Shown: positions 9,659 to 19,492 of the stretch, piece by piece
Layout: the number at the start of each line of letters is the position of its first letter
Position numbering within the stretch: the first letter of the stretch is position 1
Origin: Xestospongia bergquistia
Lineage: Eukaryota > Porifera > Demospongiae > Haplosclerida > Petrosiidae
Direction: 5' to 3'
DNA: 64,000 bases
Assembly: GCA_963965975.1 (NCBI GenBank)
Contig: OZ014416.1
Location: 2,790,001 to 2,854,000, forward strand
Position numbers and translations under genes: made by a program
Notes under the pieces: generated by a model
Databases searched by the model: none
The model's input: the letters and a program-made list of their open reading frames with translations, nothing else
What the model was told of the DNA's origin: nothing

Positions 9659-10405
9659 TTATGTCTGTTGTGTATCAGTATTCAGAAATAGTCGAAGTAA
9701 AATACCATTATCAACACGTAACTGGTCCCACAGCTGAAAAAGTTTCCTTGTTTTAATGGTGTATTTGCTGAGAGTGTCATAGCTTGGTCTTTGTTTGGTT
9801 TCTTTAACAATGAGGACTGGGTTTATTATTTCATCTTTAAGCTGAAGACTTCTAATTTTAGATGCAGTCATGCCCCAAGACACAGTGTCTGAGGAAGTGG
9901 TAGCATTTATATGTAGTGGAGCATTTAAGCGTGAAAGAGAATCGGCATTGTTGTGTTTTCGTCCAGGACGATGTTGTACAGTAAATGAAAATTCTTCTAG
10001 TTTCTCTAGCCATCTAGCTAGCTGCCCTTCCCGTTGTTTAAAATTTCTCAACCATCTTAATGAGCTATGATCAGTACGTAAGGTGAAAGTACGACCAAGG
10101 AGGTATTGTCGAAAATGGAAAATGAAAGTTACCATTGCTAAAAGTTCTATGCGGGTCACACTATAGTTACGTTCAGCTTTAGATAAGGTTCTCCTAGCGT
10201 AGGCAACAACTCGTTCCTGGCCATCATCATCAACTTGTGACAGGACTGCTCCAATACCGAAGTCACTGGCGTCAGTATCCAATATAAATGGTTTTGAAGA
10301 ATCAGGGAAAACAAGTATAGGAGGGGAAACTAACAGATGCCGTAGTTTATCAAAAGCCTGCTGGCAATCTTCAGTCCACTTGAAGGATGCTGATTTTTTG
10401 GTCAA
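9659..10405 (-). CDS. RNase H region of Gypsy element
   Basis: The tether and RNase H blocks are FILDTDASDFGIGAVLSQ, RNYSVTRIELLAMVTFIFHF, LRTDHSSLRWLRNFK and HRPGRKHNNADSLSR, the standard Ty3/Gypsy RNase H order with its catalytic Asp/Glu residues. Fossil part. Confidence 0.88.
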   Translation of the reverse strand: MTKKSASFKWTEDCQQAFDKLRHLLVSPPILVFPDSSKPFILDTDASDFGIGAVLSQVDDDGQERVVAYARRTLSKAERNYSVTRIELLAMVTFIFHFRQYLLGRTFTLRTDHSSLRWLRNFKQREGQLARWLEKLEEFSFTVQHRPGRKHNNADSLSRLNAPLHINATTSSDTVSWGMTASKIRSLQLKDEIINPVLIVKETKQRPSYDTLSKYTIKTRKLFQLWDQLRVDNGILLRLFLNTDTQQT

Positions 10406-10604
10406 TTTGTGAAGTGGTCAGCAAATTGTAGCAAAATCTTTGACAAATCGCCGATAGTAGCTTGCTAAGCCTAAAAACTGTTGGAGTTGATGGCATGATG
10501 TTGGTACCGGCCAATTGGCTACTTTGTCAGTCTTGGCTGGATCAGTAGAAACTCCTTCTTCAGACACAATCTGTCCTTAAAACAGGTACCTTTTTTTGAA
10601 AAAA

Positions 10605-11140
10605 TCACACTTGGTTGGTTTTTAACTTTAATCCAGCACTTCTAAGACGTTGGAAAACATACTGTAGGTTGTCTAAATGGGACTTGAAATCATGACTGAA
10701 AATAATAACATCATCCAGATAAACGAGGCAATTTGTCCATTGGAGGCCAGTCAGAACCATATCCATGAGCCTTTGGAAAGTTGCAGGTCCATTACAGAGC
10801 CCAAATGGCATAACATAAAATTCAAAAAGGCCATCCCGGGTAACAAAAGCAGTCTTTTCCCGATCCTCTGCTGTGACTTCCACTTGCCAGTATCCACTCA
10901 GTAAGTCTAGTGTACTAAACCATTTTGCTCCAGATAATGTATCTAAGGTATCATCGATTCTTGGAATTGGATAAGCATCCTTTCTAGTGATATTATTGAC
11001 TTTACAGTAATCAATACAAAACCGAACGGAGCCATCCTTTTTTTTAACTAATACAACTGGAGAAGATCATGGACTAGTAGACTTTTGGATGATGTTGTTT
11101 TGTAACATTTGGTTAATCAATTTACTTGTCTCTGATTGAA
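10605..11140 (-). CDS. reverse transcriptase region of Gypsy element
   Basis: Reverse transcriptase blocks are clear: VTAEDREKTAFVTRDGLFEF, VMPFGLCNGPATFQRLMD and LVYLDDVIIFS, the last containing the YxDD active site. The sequence before them includes the usual substrate-binding block with SVRFCIDY. Fossil part. Confidence 0.85.
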
Positions 11141-11509
11141 GATGTTTTGGAATTCTTCGAGGTGATTGTCTGATGGGGTGTGCATTTCCTGTGTTAATGG
11201 TATGCTTTATAACTCCAGTGCGACCTAAATCGCAATCATTTTTAGGAAAAACATCAGCATACATTAAAAGAACCTGATAAAGTTGTTCTCTTTGAATATC
11301 TGTCAAACTCTGATTTTCGAGCTGTTTCCCAAAAAGTCTTTTTTTATTATTTGAAATAGGTGGAGTCTGTGCTGTCCCAACAATAGATACAAGGAGTTGA
11401 TCACCATCAGTTAACTGACTTAATGAAGCTAATTTGGTGTCTTTGTAAATTGTAGCTGGTGTATTAGTTGGGTTGATGAGTCTAACTATGATATGATTGC
11501 CAGGAATAA

Positions 11510-12220
11510 CTATTGCTCTTGCAATGATGACATTTGAGTTCTTTTTCTGACGAAATAACTGATTTCTAGTAGCCATGTTCCAGTGTGATTGACAAAATTG
11601 GGGACAACTGCTAGGGTTTCCAGTTCTGAATAAGCTGGGACAATAACAGTCTCCTTTAAAACTGCAGTTACTGGTGTAGACCTTGTAATGGTTTGTGTAG
11701 CAAAACCCAATGGTATTTCTAAGTTTCTTTCTGAGAATTGTAATTTGTGTTGTCCACAATTGACAATACATTGGTGTTTTTGGAGGAAGTCTAATCCTAC
11801 TATAGCCTCTTCTGTAAGGCCTTTTACAACTACAACTGAAGCAATAAAGTTGTGCCCCCCAAAATTTAGCTGAACTGAAACAGATCCTTTGACTTGAAGT
11901 GGAGATCCGTCAACACCCAAAAGGCGTTGGTGATTCCATGGTATTAAATCTGCCAAGGATTGTCCTGACAGTTTACAACGTACCCATGTAGATGTGTTCA
12001 TGAGAGTTACTGCAGCTCCTATATCAACTAGGAAAGAGCATGTGTAACCATGAATTTGTACAGGAATATGATATGTAACAGCAGGATTTACAGGTGATAT
12101 GTGTAAAGTACCTTGAGTTTGGATCATGACATCACCCTCAGACCGTGGACCCTTCACTGGACTGAGGGTTTCTTGTTTCCCTGGAATGGTTTTCGTTGTG
12201 GACGCCACGTTGGGCACCAA
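11510..12220 (-). CDS. aspartic protease region of Gypsy element
   Basis: The retropepsin core is visible as CSFLVDIGAAVTLMNTSTW, where the active-site loop would usually read DTG or DSG. The flap-side strands VKGSVSVQLNFGGHNF and the second core block EEAIVGLDFLQKHQC follow. In active relatives this enzyme cuts Gag-Pol in particles. Fossil part. Confidence 0.8.
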   Translation of the reverse strand: MVPNVASTTKTIPGKQETLSPVKGPRSEGDVMIQTQGTLHISPVNPAVTYHIPVQIHGYTCSFLVDIGAAVTLMNTSTWVRCKLSGQSLADLIPWNHQRLLGVDGSPLQVKGSVSVQLNFGGHNFIASVVVVKGLTEEAIVGLDFLQKHQCIVNCGQHKLQFSERNLEIPLGFATQTITRSTPVTAVLKETVIVPAYSELETLAVVPNFVNHTGTWLLEISYFVRKRTQMSSLQEQ

Positions 12221-12280
12221 GATGCAGGACAGCCCCTTGCCAAATGTCCGTGTTGCTGACAGTTAAAACAAATAATTGAT

Positions 12281-12970
12281 CTAGATGGTGGGTGGGCTTG
12301 GCTGTTGTCGTCGAGGATGAGGAGTGTTCATTTTTTCTTCCAGCTTTGTAATCTTATCAGATAACTGCTCCATTAACAACATTAATTTCTCATCACTGGA
12401 GTTGTGAGTGACAGAACTAGCCGGGAGGTCTTCGGCGTCATTTTTACCACGAGAGGTAACCATGTAAGACTCTAACTGCATTATCGTAGCTACTGCTTCA
12501 TCAAGTGTCTTCGGTGCTTTCTGTTTAACAGCAAACGAAATTTGAATATCTGTAATACTAGATTTGAACTGAGTAAGAGCAATTTGCTCCGTGGCTTTAG
12601 AATCCAAATCAGGGTAAGCCTTTGTAGAAAGTCAGCGGAGATCTTCAGCATAATCAGCCCAACTTTTAGAGATAGTACGCCTCCTTGTTGTAAACTCAGC
12701 TAGATGTAGCTCACGATTACTATCAGGCTCAAATCGGGCTTTCAGCGCTAAGACAGCATTATCAAAACTGGACTTGTCTTCCTCAGATAGTCTTTGAAAC
12801 ACTGTTTGAGCCTGACCTGTTAATCGAACTTTCAAGAAAGAAAGCTTCATAGCAACCTCCCAACCATTGACCTCTGCGCAGTTGTTAAAATGAATAATCC
12901 ATTGATCCCAGCTTTTGTTTGAGTCACCAGAGAAAGTATCAGGTAAAATAATAGGCTTTGGTGTTGCCAT
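12281..12970 (-). CDS. gag region of Gypsy element
   Basis: Opens at 12970 with MATPKPIILPDTFSGDSNKS. It carries retrotransposon gag hallmarks: WDQWIIHFNNCAEVNGW, FLKVRLTGQAQTVFQRL and ALKARFEPDSNRELH. A later acidic coiled-coil-like stretch reads MEQLSDKITKLEEKM. A CxxC zinc-knuckle sequence lies just downstream (about 12225-12275). Fossil part. Confidence 0.85.
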
Positions 12971-13001
12971 CTATAATATGAAATCCTACCCACTGCGCCA
13001 A

Positions 13002-13211
13002 TGTAACAAAATGACTTGATCAACAACAACAACAACCCAAAAACTAATATAAGTATGAAATATATACACATATGAAAATATTCTAGAATATTCTGCAGAC
13101 TAATTATAACAAGTGTTTAAGTATCTATTGTCCATATGAATAGGTGCTTGATATCTAATTATGTTCTAGAATGTTCTGTAGACTAATTACAATAAATGTT
13201 AATATATTACA
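13002..13211 (-). repeat. 5' LTR of Gypsy element (minus-strand sense)
   Basis: 210 bp, paired with 8701-8911. On the minus strand it is followed by TTGGCGCAGTGGGTAGG, placed as a primer-binding site, before the gag start. Confidence 0.92.
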
Positions 13212-14044
13212 GAATGATACAAGCAAAAATTGATTGAATAAAGATAACTCAATTGGCAATTAGTCACATACCAATAGATTTTGCAACATCCTGATGCATA
13301 GCAATAAATTGTAAAGGCATCCATAAACCTGCATTTTTGGTTCAGAAATAAAAGTTCTCCTATGAGCACAATTACTCCGCAGGGCCTCATGCCAGCCAAA
13401 ACACCTACACAATGTTTTGGTTAAACATGTAAATTAATGATGTGTTAATATTAAATTTGTGCAAAATGTGCATAACTAACCAGCAGTCCTCAAGTTCAAA
13501 AGATGTTTGTCCTTCTCAGTGTTACAAGATAATGCTTCATTATTGTCTTCTGCATCAAATGCTCTACAATAAGTATGCATGTAGATTGTTGAATTTATAT
13601 TCAGTTTGGTAATGGAGGGAGTCTGTTAATTTAGTATAAACTCTCACTAATTATATGTACTCTTTTGCATTGAGTATAGTGATGAAAGTAATGATGAGAA
13701 CCTATCCAATACTGTTGTGTATGATTGGATGGGCTTCTTTGGCGGGACATCTTGATTGTTATTGCTGCTATTGACAGAGAGAATACTTTTCTGGTGACCA
13801 TATTCCAGATATGTATGTGTCACCATTTCAGGTCAAATACCCTCCTCAAACTCTTTGATGATCTCTGGAGATAATGACTCAGGTAAATCCCAGGTGACTT
13901 GAATATCTGGTTTACCTAACCACAATACCTGTGTATTAATATATACATTTCTATAACTGCTTTGGCAAGCATCATGAAATGCCTAAAAACACAAGTCTAT
14001 TTACTATAAGTATGCATGCTATATAAAAAGAATAACATTGACAG

Positions 14045-14353
14045 TCATTTTATAAACCTTGTAAAATGTGCTGCTCCTAATGGTCTTTTTTCCAGAATCA
14101 TTTCCACAACAGAATCACCCTCATCTGCACAATAAGTTAGACATGCATGCTCAACTATCATGTTTATGGCAGTATTGAGATTTATATTGTGGGGATGATG
14201 TGCAGCCTGATTTGATATGTCCTGGTCAGTTGGAATACAAATGTATCCAGAATCCTTTGCCATGCACACATCACGACGATTTTTCATATTATTACCATCA
14301 AGCACCAGAACATTTTTGCAACCTGGATACTTGCATGTGTGTTCTATAGACAT
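14045..14353 (-). CDS. KDZ-associated cysteine-cluster exon, left copy
   Basis: A 102-codon open exon contains CKYPGCKNVLVLDGNNMKN and RRDVCMAKDSG, followed by HACLTYCADEGD. Conserved Cys-x4-Cys, DGN and RRDVC residues fit the CxC5/CxC6-type zinc clusters that accompany KDZ transposases. It differs from its partner at 54766-55074 at six residues. It is an exon of the larger broken gene rather than a stand-alone gene; the ATG may be coincidental because an acceptor (TCTATAG) lies just after it. Confidence 0.7.
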   Translation of the reverse strand: MSIEHTCKYPGCKNVLVLDGNNMKNRRDVCMAKDSGYICIPTDQDISNQAAHHPHNINLNTAINMIVEHACLTYCADEGDSVVEMILEKRPLGAAHFTRFIK

Positions 14354-14640
14354 GATTTTGATTTATTAACAGTAAGTTTTATAAAGAGTTACCTGAGTAC
14401 TTTCTTTCAAAAGCTTCATAGAATATTGGAGTGAACCATTGTAGAGTTAAACCCAAGTCTCAATACATAGGGACAGGTCCATTAATTTCTGGATAACGAG
14501 ACATGTTCAAAATAGAAAATCTGAGGTGTGCTAACTCAAATCGTCTGAAATCGAGCTTAACACATTTATGAAGTTGTTCAAATTTAAATATTTTTTTAAA
14601 AATAAAACATTCACAAAGAAGCATTGATGGCTTAAATATA

Positions 14641-14833
14641 AGATGTTACTGCTAAGAATGATGTTGACGTAAGTTTTGAGTAGATCAGACATCAACATGA
14701 GTAATGGATCTCAGCGTTAAATCAGATATACTCAGAGTCAAATGAGATATCAGTGTTAAGACTCATGTTGATGTCAGTGTGTAGTAGATCAGGTGTTAGA
14801 TCAGGCTTTGTTGTTAAGAATAGTGTTAATGTC
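14641..14833 (+). repeat. satB array, left block 1
   Basis: Start of the second satellite, with units around AGATCAGATATCAACATGAG and GTTAAGAATCATGTTGATG. It is collinear with 56021-56220 in the right copy. In the left copy it joins the KDZ gene directly, whereas the right copy has about 670 bp more KDZ sequence. Confidence 0.85.
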
Positions 14834-14838
14834 TTCAA

Positions 14839-15945
14839 TTGGTAACACAGCACAAAAACAAAGAGAGCAGAAAGTCTAAGAACAGTCTCATTAAAAAATT
14901 TGAATACCTCTTGCTCTTTAACACATCAAAGGATAAGAAGACTTTTGTTCTGGATGAGAAGAAACTGGTCATCAATCTCAGCAACCACAACCTAACTGAT
15001 GCCCAAAATTATGTCCTTGCTCTGGGACTAAACTTTGCCACTAACCTAAAGGAAGTTCCTTATTCTGATATCATTACAAACACTGAGCTAGTATCTAAAT
15101 CACTTCCACAACCTGAAGGACAACAACTTCGTGAAGTGGTTAAAGAATGTCTTAATAGACGTGGCCAAAACCCCCCCCCCCCCATACCCACTCTTAGCCG
15201 AGAAGAACGTGAAGCTGTCAGAAGCCTCAAGGAGAGCAAGGAAATAGTCGTACTTCCTGCTGACAAAGGCAATGCCACTGTTATCATGAATAAAGATGAC
15301 TACACATCACAAATAAGAAATCTACTGTATCAAAATGACTACAAAATCACCAAAGGCAATCCTACCAACAGATTCACCAATTCCATAAAGAAAGCTCTGG
15401 AAGATATCCTCCAAACTAATAATATTTCCCCAGAACTAGCCCAACATCTTATTCCAAAGAATCCCACCACACCGCAGATCTATGGCTTACCTAAAATACA
15501 CAAAATGGAAGTTCCTCTTAGACCCATTGTGTGTACTATTGGATCTGCTACATATAACTTAGCAAAAGAGCTTAATAGGATTCTTTCCCCTCTTGTTGGA
15601 AAAACGGACAGTTATGTCAAAAATTCTTCCCGTTTTGTTAGCTCCATCTCTCATCTTAATCTGGATGAAAATGACTTACTCGTCAGTTTTGATGTTAAGA
15701 GTTTGTTCACCAGGGTACCAATCAATGATGCCCTCACCATCATCAAAGATAGATTAATATCAGATGAGGATCTAGGAAATAGAACCACCATGACCCCACT
15801 TCAGATCTGTCATCTAGTAGAACTATGCCTCAGATCAATCTTCTTCAGGTTTGGAGACAAACTCTATGAACAGACGGACGGTACAGCTATTGGTTCACCA
15901 CTTTTACCCACAGTAGCCAATATTTTTATGGAAGATTTGAAATGA
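14839..15945 (+). CDS. Penelope-like reverse transcriptase, N-terminal and core part
   Basis: A 368-residue frame. Conserved blocks: KEIVVLPADKGNATVIMNK (about residues 134-152), which is typical of Penelope enzymes, PQIYGLPKIHKMEVPLRPIV (about 212-231), motif A with LVSFDVKSLFTRVPI (about 282-296), and motif B with TDGTAIGSPLLPTVANIF (about 346-363). The YVDD motif C is encoded just downstream at about 15993 in another frame, so this copy is interrupted after motif B. A run of 13 C at 15171-15183 lies inside the frame and encodes a proline stretch; it is a likely slippage or miscall spot. The enzyme copies element RNA, related to telomerase-like reverse transcriptases. Confidence 0.9.
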   Translation: MVTQHKNKESRKSKNSLIKKFEYLLLFNTSKDKKTFVLDEKKLVINLSNHNLTDAQNYVLALGLNFATNLKEVPYSDIITNTELVSKSLPQPEGQQLREVVKECLNRRGQNPPPPIPTLSREEREAVRSLKESKEIVVLPADKGNATVIMNKDDYTSQIRNLLYQNDYKITKGNPTNRFTNSIKKALEDILQTNNISPELAQHLIPKNPTTPQIYGLPKIHKMEVPLRPIVCTIGSATYNLAKELNRILSPLVGKTDSYVKNSSRFVSSISHLNLDENDLLVSFDVKSLFTRVPINDALTIIKDRLISDEDLGNRTTMTPLQICHLVELCLRSIFFRFGDKLYEQTDGTAIGSPLLPTVANIFMEDLK

Positions 15946-16598
15946 CTGCTATCTCAACCTTCCATCTACAACCAAAACTGTGGAGAAGATACGTCGATGA
16001 CACCTTCGTCATCTGGCCTCACAACAACTCTTCCTTACAGGATTTTCTGTCCCACATCAGTAGCCTACACGATAGGATTGAGTTCACAATGGAGATGTAA
16101 GTTAACAACTCCATTGCCTTCTTAGATGTACTCATCTCAAAGAATAACAACAGGCTGACTACAACAGTTTACAGGAAACCCACCCATACTGATAGATACC
16201 TGAATTACAGATCTAATCACCATCCACTTGTCAAATCAGGTATCATCAATTGTCTCAAGGAGAGAGCTATCAACGTATGCTCAGAGGATACACTCCCCCA
16301 TGAGATAGATAGACTACATGGCGTCTTCAGAGCTAACAGTTTCCCATCTAGAAGGATTTACTATGGCCTTAATCAATCTAAACCTAAGAAGATTACAACA
16401 GTTGCTCCAATATCATCTGAAGAATCCCTGACAAAAGAAAAGAAGAAGAGAACCCTTGTCCTTCCTTATGTCAAAGGCCTAAGCAAAGGCATCAGTCAAG
16501 CTTGTCGTTCCCTCAACATCAAAACTGCATTTACCTCTAGAAATACACTTAGGAGATCTCTATCACATGTCAAGATCCCTACTCCACCAGAGGATAAA

Positions 16599-16931
16599 GT
16601 GGGAGTCATCTATGAGATCCCTTGCGAATGTGGTGCTGTATACATTGGAGAAACTGGCAGAACAATGAAAATAAGAAAAGCTGAACACAAGAGGGCTGTT
16701 AAAAATGCCGATACCACCAATGCTTTGGCTCTCCACTTCATCAAAACAGGACACAAGATTTTATGGGATGAGTGCAGAATACTTGAACAAGAGATCAGCT
16801 GGAGGAAGAGGAAGACCAAAGAGGTCATCTTCATAAAAACCACTAGCAACACTATCAACCTAGATCCAGGCTTTATCATCAATCCTACATGGACATCTCT
16901 GCTCTACAACATACCAGTTCGAAATCAATAA
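16599..16931 (+). CDS. Penelope-like GIY-YIG endonuclease domain and C-terminus
   Basis: The frame carries GVIYEIPCECGAVYIGETGR with the GIY-like (VIY) and YIG signatures, a CxC pair typical of the Penelope subgroup (PCEC), the conserved Arg in TGRTMKIRKAEHKRAV, and a His-rich ALHFIKTGHKILWDE block. It ends about 330 bp before the element's 3' end. This nuclease nicks the target for reverse transcription. The frame continues from the reverse transcriptase region upstream, so it is the C-terminal domain rather than a separate protein. Confidence 0.9.
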   Translation: MGVIYEIPCECGAVYIGETGRTMKIRKAEHKRAVKNADTTNALALHFIKTGHKILWDECRILEQEISWRKRKTKEVIFIKTTSNTINLDPGFIINPTWTSLLYNIPVRNQ

Positions 16932-17132
16932 TCATTAGCCATGCCCACAACAATTAACTTGTTCACGTCTGTTTTGAGCTCTATGGTCCAAGATGTTTTT
17001 ACTCACCTTCTACACGGAACAAATTAGCATCTCTTTTTAGCCTTCTGGGACAACCTTCACCTCTTAGCCCAATTACTAACTGTAAACAATCATGCATTGC
17101 TATAAATAGCATGACTTTTTTGCCTAGTTTCA

Positions 17133-17169
17133 TACAGCTGATGAAGGCCTTTGGCCGAAACATTCTGTA
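17133..17169 (+). ncRNA. Hammerhead-ribozyme-like motif of Penelope element
   Basis: The core reads CTGATGA, then AGGCC-TTT-GGCC as a perfect short stem II, then GAAAC. Flanking TACAG and CTGTA can pair as stem I. Penelope-like elements are known to carry short type I hammerheads with a minimal stem III. Stem III and the cleavage triplet (ATT) look weak here, so activity is doubtful. Confidence 0.6.
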
Positions 17170-17260
17170 CTTTTTTTCAGAATATATTTTATCACGTTCA
17201 TAAAGCTCAAATAATCTTTTCTTAAAAACATGAACAACATGGTAAAGAAACTCCCAACTT

Positions 17261-18172
17261 CATAATCATGGTCAATGTTGGTGTGGAATAGATCATTTAC
17301 AACATGAGTAAATCATATCTCAGTGTTAGATCAGATATCGGTTTGTGTTAAATCAGATGTTATTGTTAAGAATCATGTTGATGTATGCGTGCAGTAGATC
17401 AGATATGAATGAACATGACAAAATCAGATCTCAGTGTTAGATCAGATATAGTGTCATATGAGATATTAGTGTCAAGAATCATGTTAATGTCATTGTGTAG
17501 TAGACCATGTATCAACGTGAGTAAATCAGATTTCTGTGTTAGATCAGACATCAGTTTGTCTTAAATCAGATGCTTGTGTTAAGAATCATGTTGACGTAAG
17601 TTTGCAGTAGATCAGATATCAACATGAGTAAAACAGATCTCAGCGTTAGATCAGACATAGTCAGTGTCAGATGAGATATCAGTGTTAAGAATCATGTTAA
17701 TGTCAGTGTGTAGAGATCATATATATGAGCACGAGTAAATCAGATCTCAGTGTTAGATCAGATATCAGTTTCTGTTAAATCAGATGTTAGTGATAAAAAT
17801 CATGATATCTGTTTGCAGTAGATCAGATATCAACATGAGTAAATCTGATCTCATTGCTAGATCAGATATCATAGTGTGAACTGATGCATCGGTCTTAAGA
17901 ATGATATTGATGTCAGTGTGTATTAGATTAGACGTCAACATATGTTAGATCATGGTATCAGTATTAAGAATCGTGTTGATATCAGTGTGTAGTAGATCAG
18001 ATATCAACAAAAGTAAATCAGATCTCAGTGTTAGATCAAGTATCATTGTTAAGAAACGTGTTAATATCAGTGCGTGGATCAAGTATCAACGTGAGTAAAT
18101 CAGATCTCAGTTTATGTTAAATCAGATGTTAGTCTAAAGAATCATGTTGACGTCTCTTTGCAGTAGATCAGA
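17261..18172 (+). repeat. satB array, left block 2
   Basis: Forward satB units between the Penelope-like element and the CACTA element, collinear with about 56288-57240 of the right copy (shared phrase TTTGTCTTAAATCAGATGCT). The last three bases, AGA, are the CACTA target duplication. Confidence 0.88.
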
Positions 18173-18400
18173 CACTACTGAACTGATGTATCTGAATTTC
18201 ATTGAAGAATAATTGAAAGCTTTAGTTGAAAAGTATTGGAAAAATATTGAAAAAACATCCCAAACTATCTGAAAAGTATTTGATTTTGTGCAGCACAAAA
18301 TATCTAAAATAAATATAAATTTGTCTGAAAATCATTGCAATTTCAGCTGACACAATGGACTAGGTATATTTAATTGTATATAATAATTATATTAAAATGA
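18173..18400 (+). repeat. CACTA left terminal and subterminal repeat region
   Basis: After the CACTACTG terminus, short TCTGAA/TCTGAAAA motifs recur (about 18187, 18270, 18333), mirrored in the right subterminal region. CACTA elements commonly carry such repeats as binding sites for their accessory DNA-binding protein. No frame is seen here. Confidence 0.65.
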
Positions 18401-19492
18401 AATGATAAATTTTTCTGGGTACATATAAATTAACACAATCAAATAAATAAAACAGGTACTTTTAGTCAGTGATTAAATGTCCATTGTTTTTTTTGGTTTT
18501 GGTATCCTTTTACCAGTCTCCACAGAGGGCACAAAGATGTCTTTTGAAGGTGGTACACCAATAATATATCCTCCACTAGGTACATTTTTCTTTAGTCTTT
18601 CTGTTTTCCACAGAAATACATCACCCTTCTGTAAAGTTAATTTATACCTGATATGTAATCATGTTATAATAGATTAACAAACCTCTAGATGATGGAAATG
18701 CGTTTTGTTTCCGACTTCCTTCGGTAATTCAGGATCAACAATTGTTGCATCATATTCATCCAATAAATTGTCTTCGAATACTACTTCTGCATACATATGT
18801 GCATCTAAATAATGTTAACAACATGATACTGAACTTTTGGTTCAAAAAAACAAATCATCACAAAAATTTTAAAAAGTTGCAGTGGCTAAATTTTGTCCAT
18901 GGTAAGTAATTAAAATCGGATTCCTGTACAATTAAAAGCAATTAATTAATATCTCATTGCAGGCTAAATACCCTGTCTTCAACTTGGACCCAGAATCCAC
19001 ACTAGCACTCTGTAGCTTGACAATATTAAGTTAATCGAGTTTAATAACAAATACCTTTGACCTTCTCTTTGTTTTTGATTTTTCCTAGATTGTTATATAT
19101 ATAGTTATTATGTTTTCTATTCAATACAACCTCATTATCAGGCCTTAAACTCTCAGGATCTCCTTTAGACTGCTTCTTCTCCTATACATGTTATGAAAGA
19201 AAAATGAGTACCACATAGAAACAACATACTTTTCTTATTCCAGAACAACTTTGAGTTTCTACGCACTCCTGTATTTATATTAATAATGAAACCACATATC
19301 TATATGTTATACCTCCAACTCGTCTGAGTCACTAGAAGAACACTGTATATATGAGCATAGGTTGGATCAGGGGTGGAGACAGGTACTGAAAAGTGGGGGG
19401 GCCAAATGCTTAGTGAAGAATCAGATAGATGTAAATGAAAATCTTATTTTAAAAAAAATTCACTAAAAATCAGATAGATGTAAAAGAAAATC

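Larger units (their letters stand above)
8701..13211 (-). mobile_element. Gypsy (Ty3-type) LTR retrotransposon inserted in KDZ gene
   Basis: Two LTRs (8701-8911 and 13002-13211) begin TGTAAC and end TTACA. The 4-bp duplication GAAT lies at 8697-8700 and 13212-13215. The right KDZ copy has the matching empty site near 53916. On the minus strand the order is LTR, primer-binding-like site, gag, protease, reverse transcriptase, RNase H, integrase-side tail, purine tract, LTR; this is canonical Gypsy order. The LTRs differ at roughly 6-7 of 210 positions (about 97% identical), so the insertion is fairly recent and younger than the block duplication or about equal to it. The copy is broken, with several breaks. 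Confidence 0.92.
8273..14640 (-). pseudogene. KDZ transposase gene, left copy, split by a Gypsy element
   Basis: Minus-strand exons of a Kyakuja-Dileera-Zisupton transposase occur on both sides of the Gypsy insertion. Right of it are the FELAHLRFSILNMSRYP block (about 14500-14540), the Cys-cluster exon with VLVLDGNNMKNRRDVC (14045-14353), WDLPESLSPEIIKEF (about 13860) and MAGMRPCGVIVLIGELLFL (13340-13399). Left of it are ICYDGACHLKRFDQS (8645-8700), the RGHTDKWC-type zinc/catalytic-region exon and the MxEHTFMLFLL-type C-terminus at 8290-8350. The exon order and blocks match KDZ transposases, which move large DNA transposons. The copy lacks the 5' part seen at 55354-55937 in the right copy and is inactive. 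The separate pieces agree with the right copy at about the 95% level by eye. Confidence 0.75.
14834..17260 (+). mobile_element. Penelope-like element with GIY-YIG endonuclease
   Basis: A plus-strand retroelement interrupts satB. It encodes a Penelope-type reverse transcriptase (14839-about 16500) and a C-terminal GIY-YIG endonuclease (16599-16931), and carries a hammerhead-like motif at 17133-17169 in its 3' untranslated part. This trio is diagnostic for endonuclease-bearing Penelope-like elements. Comparison with the right satB copy gives the borders: left match ends at 14833 (56220), right match resumes at about 17261 (56288). About 70 bp of satellite present in the right copy is missing at the insertion. 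The coding region has about two or three breaks. Confidence 0.88.

Noticed and set aside
15171-15183. Run of 13 C as a programmed frameshift site
   Set aside because: The frame reads through it in phase. It is more likely a slippage-prone tract or sequencing-sensitive spot.
14839-16931. Group I intron or bacterial GIY-YIG homing gene
   Set aside because: The reverse transcriptase blocks and fused C-terminal nuclease identify a Penelope-like retroelement.
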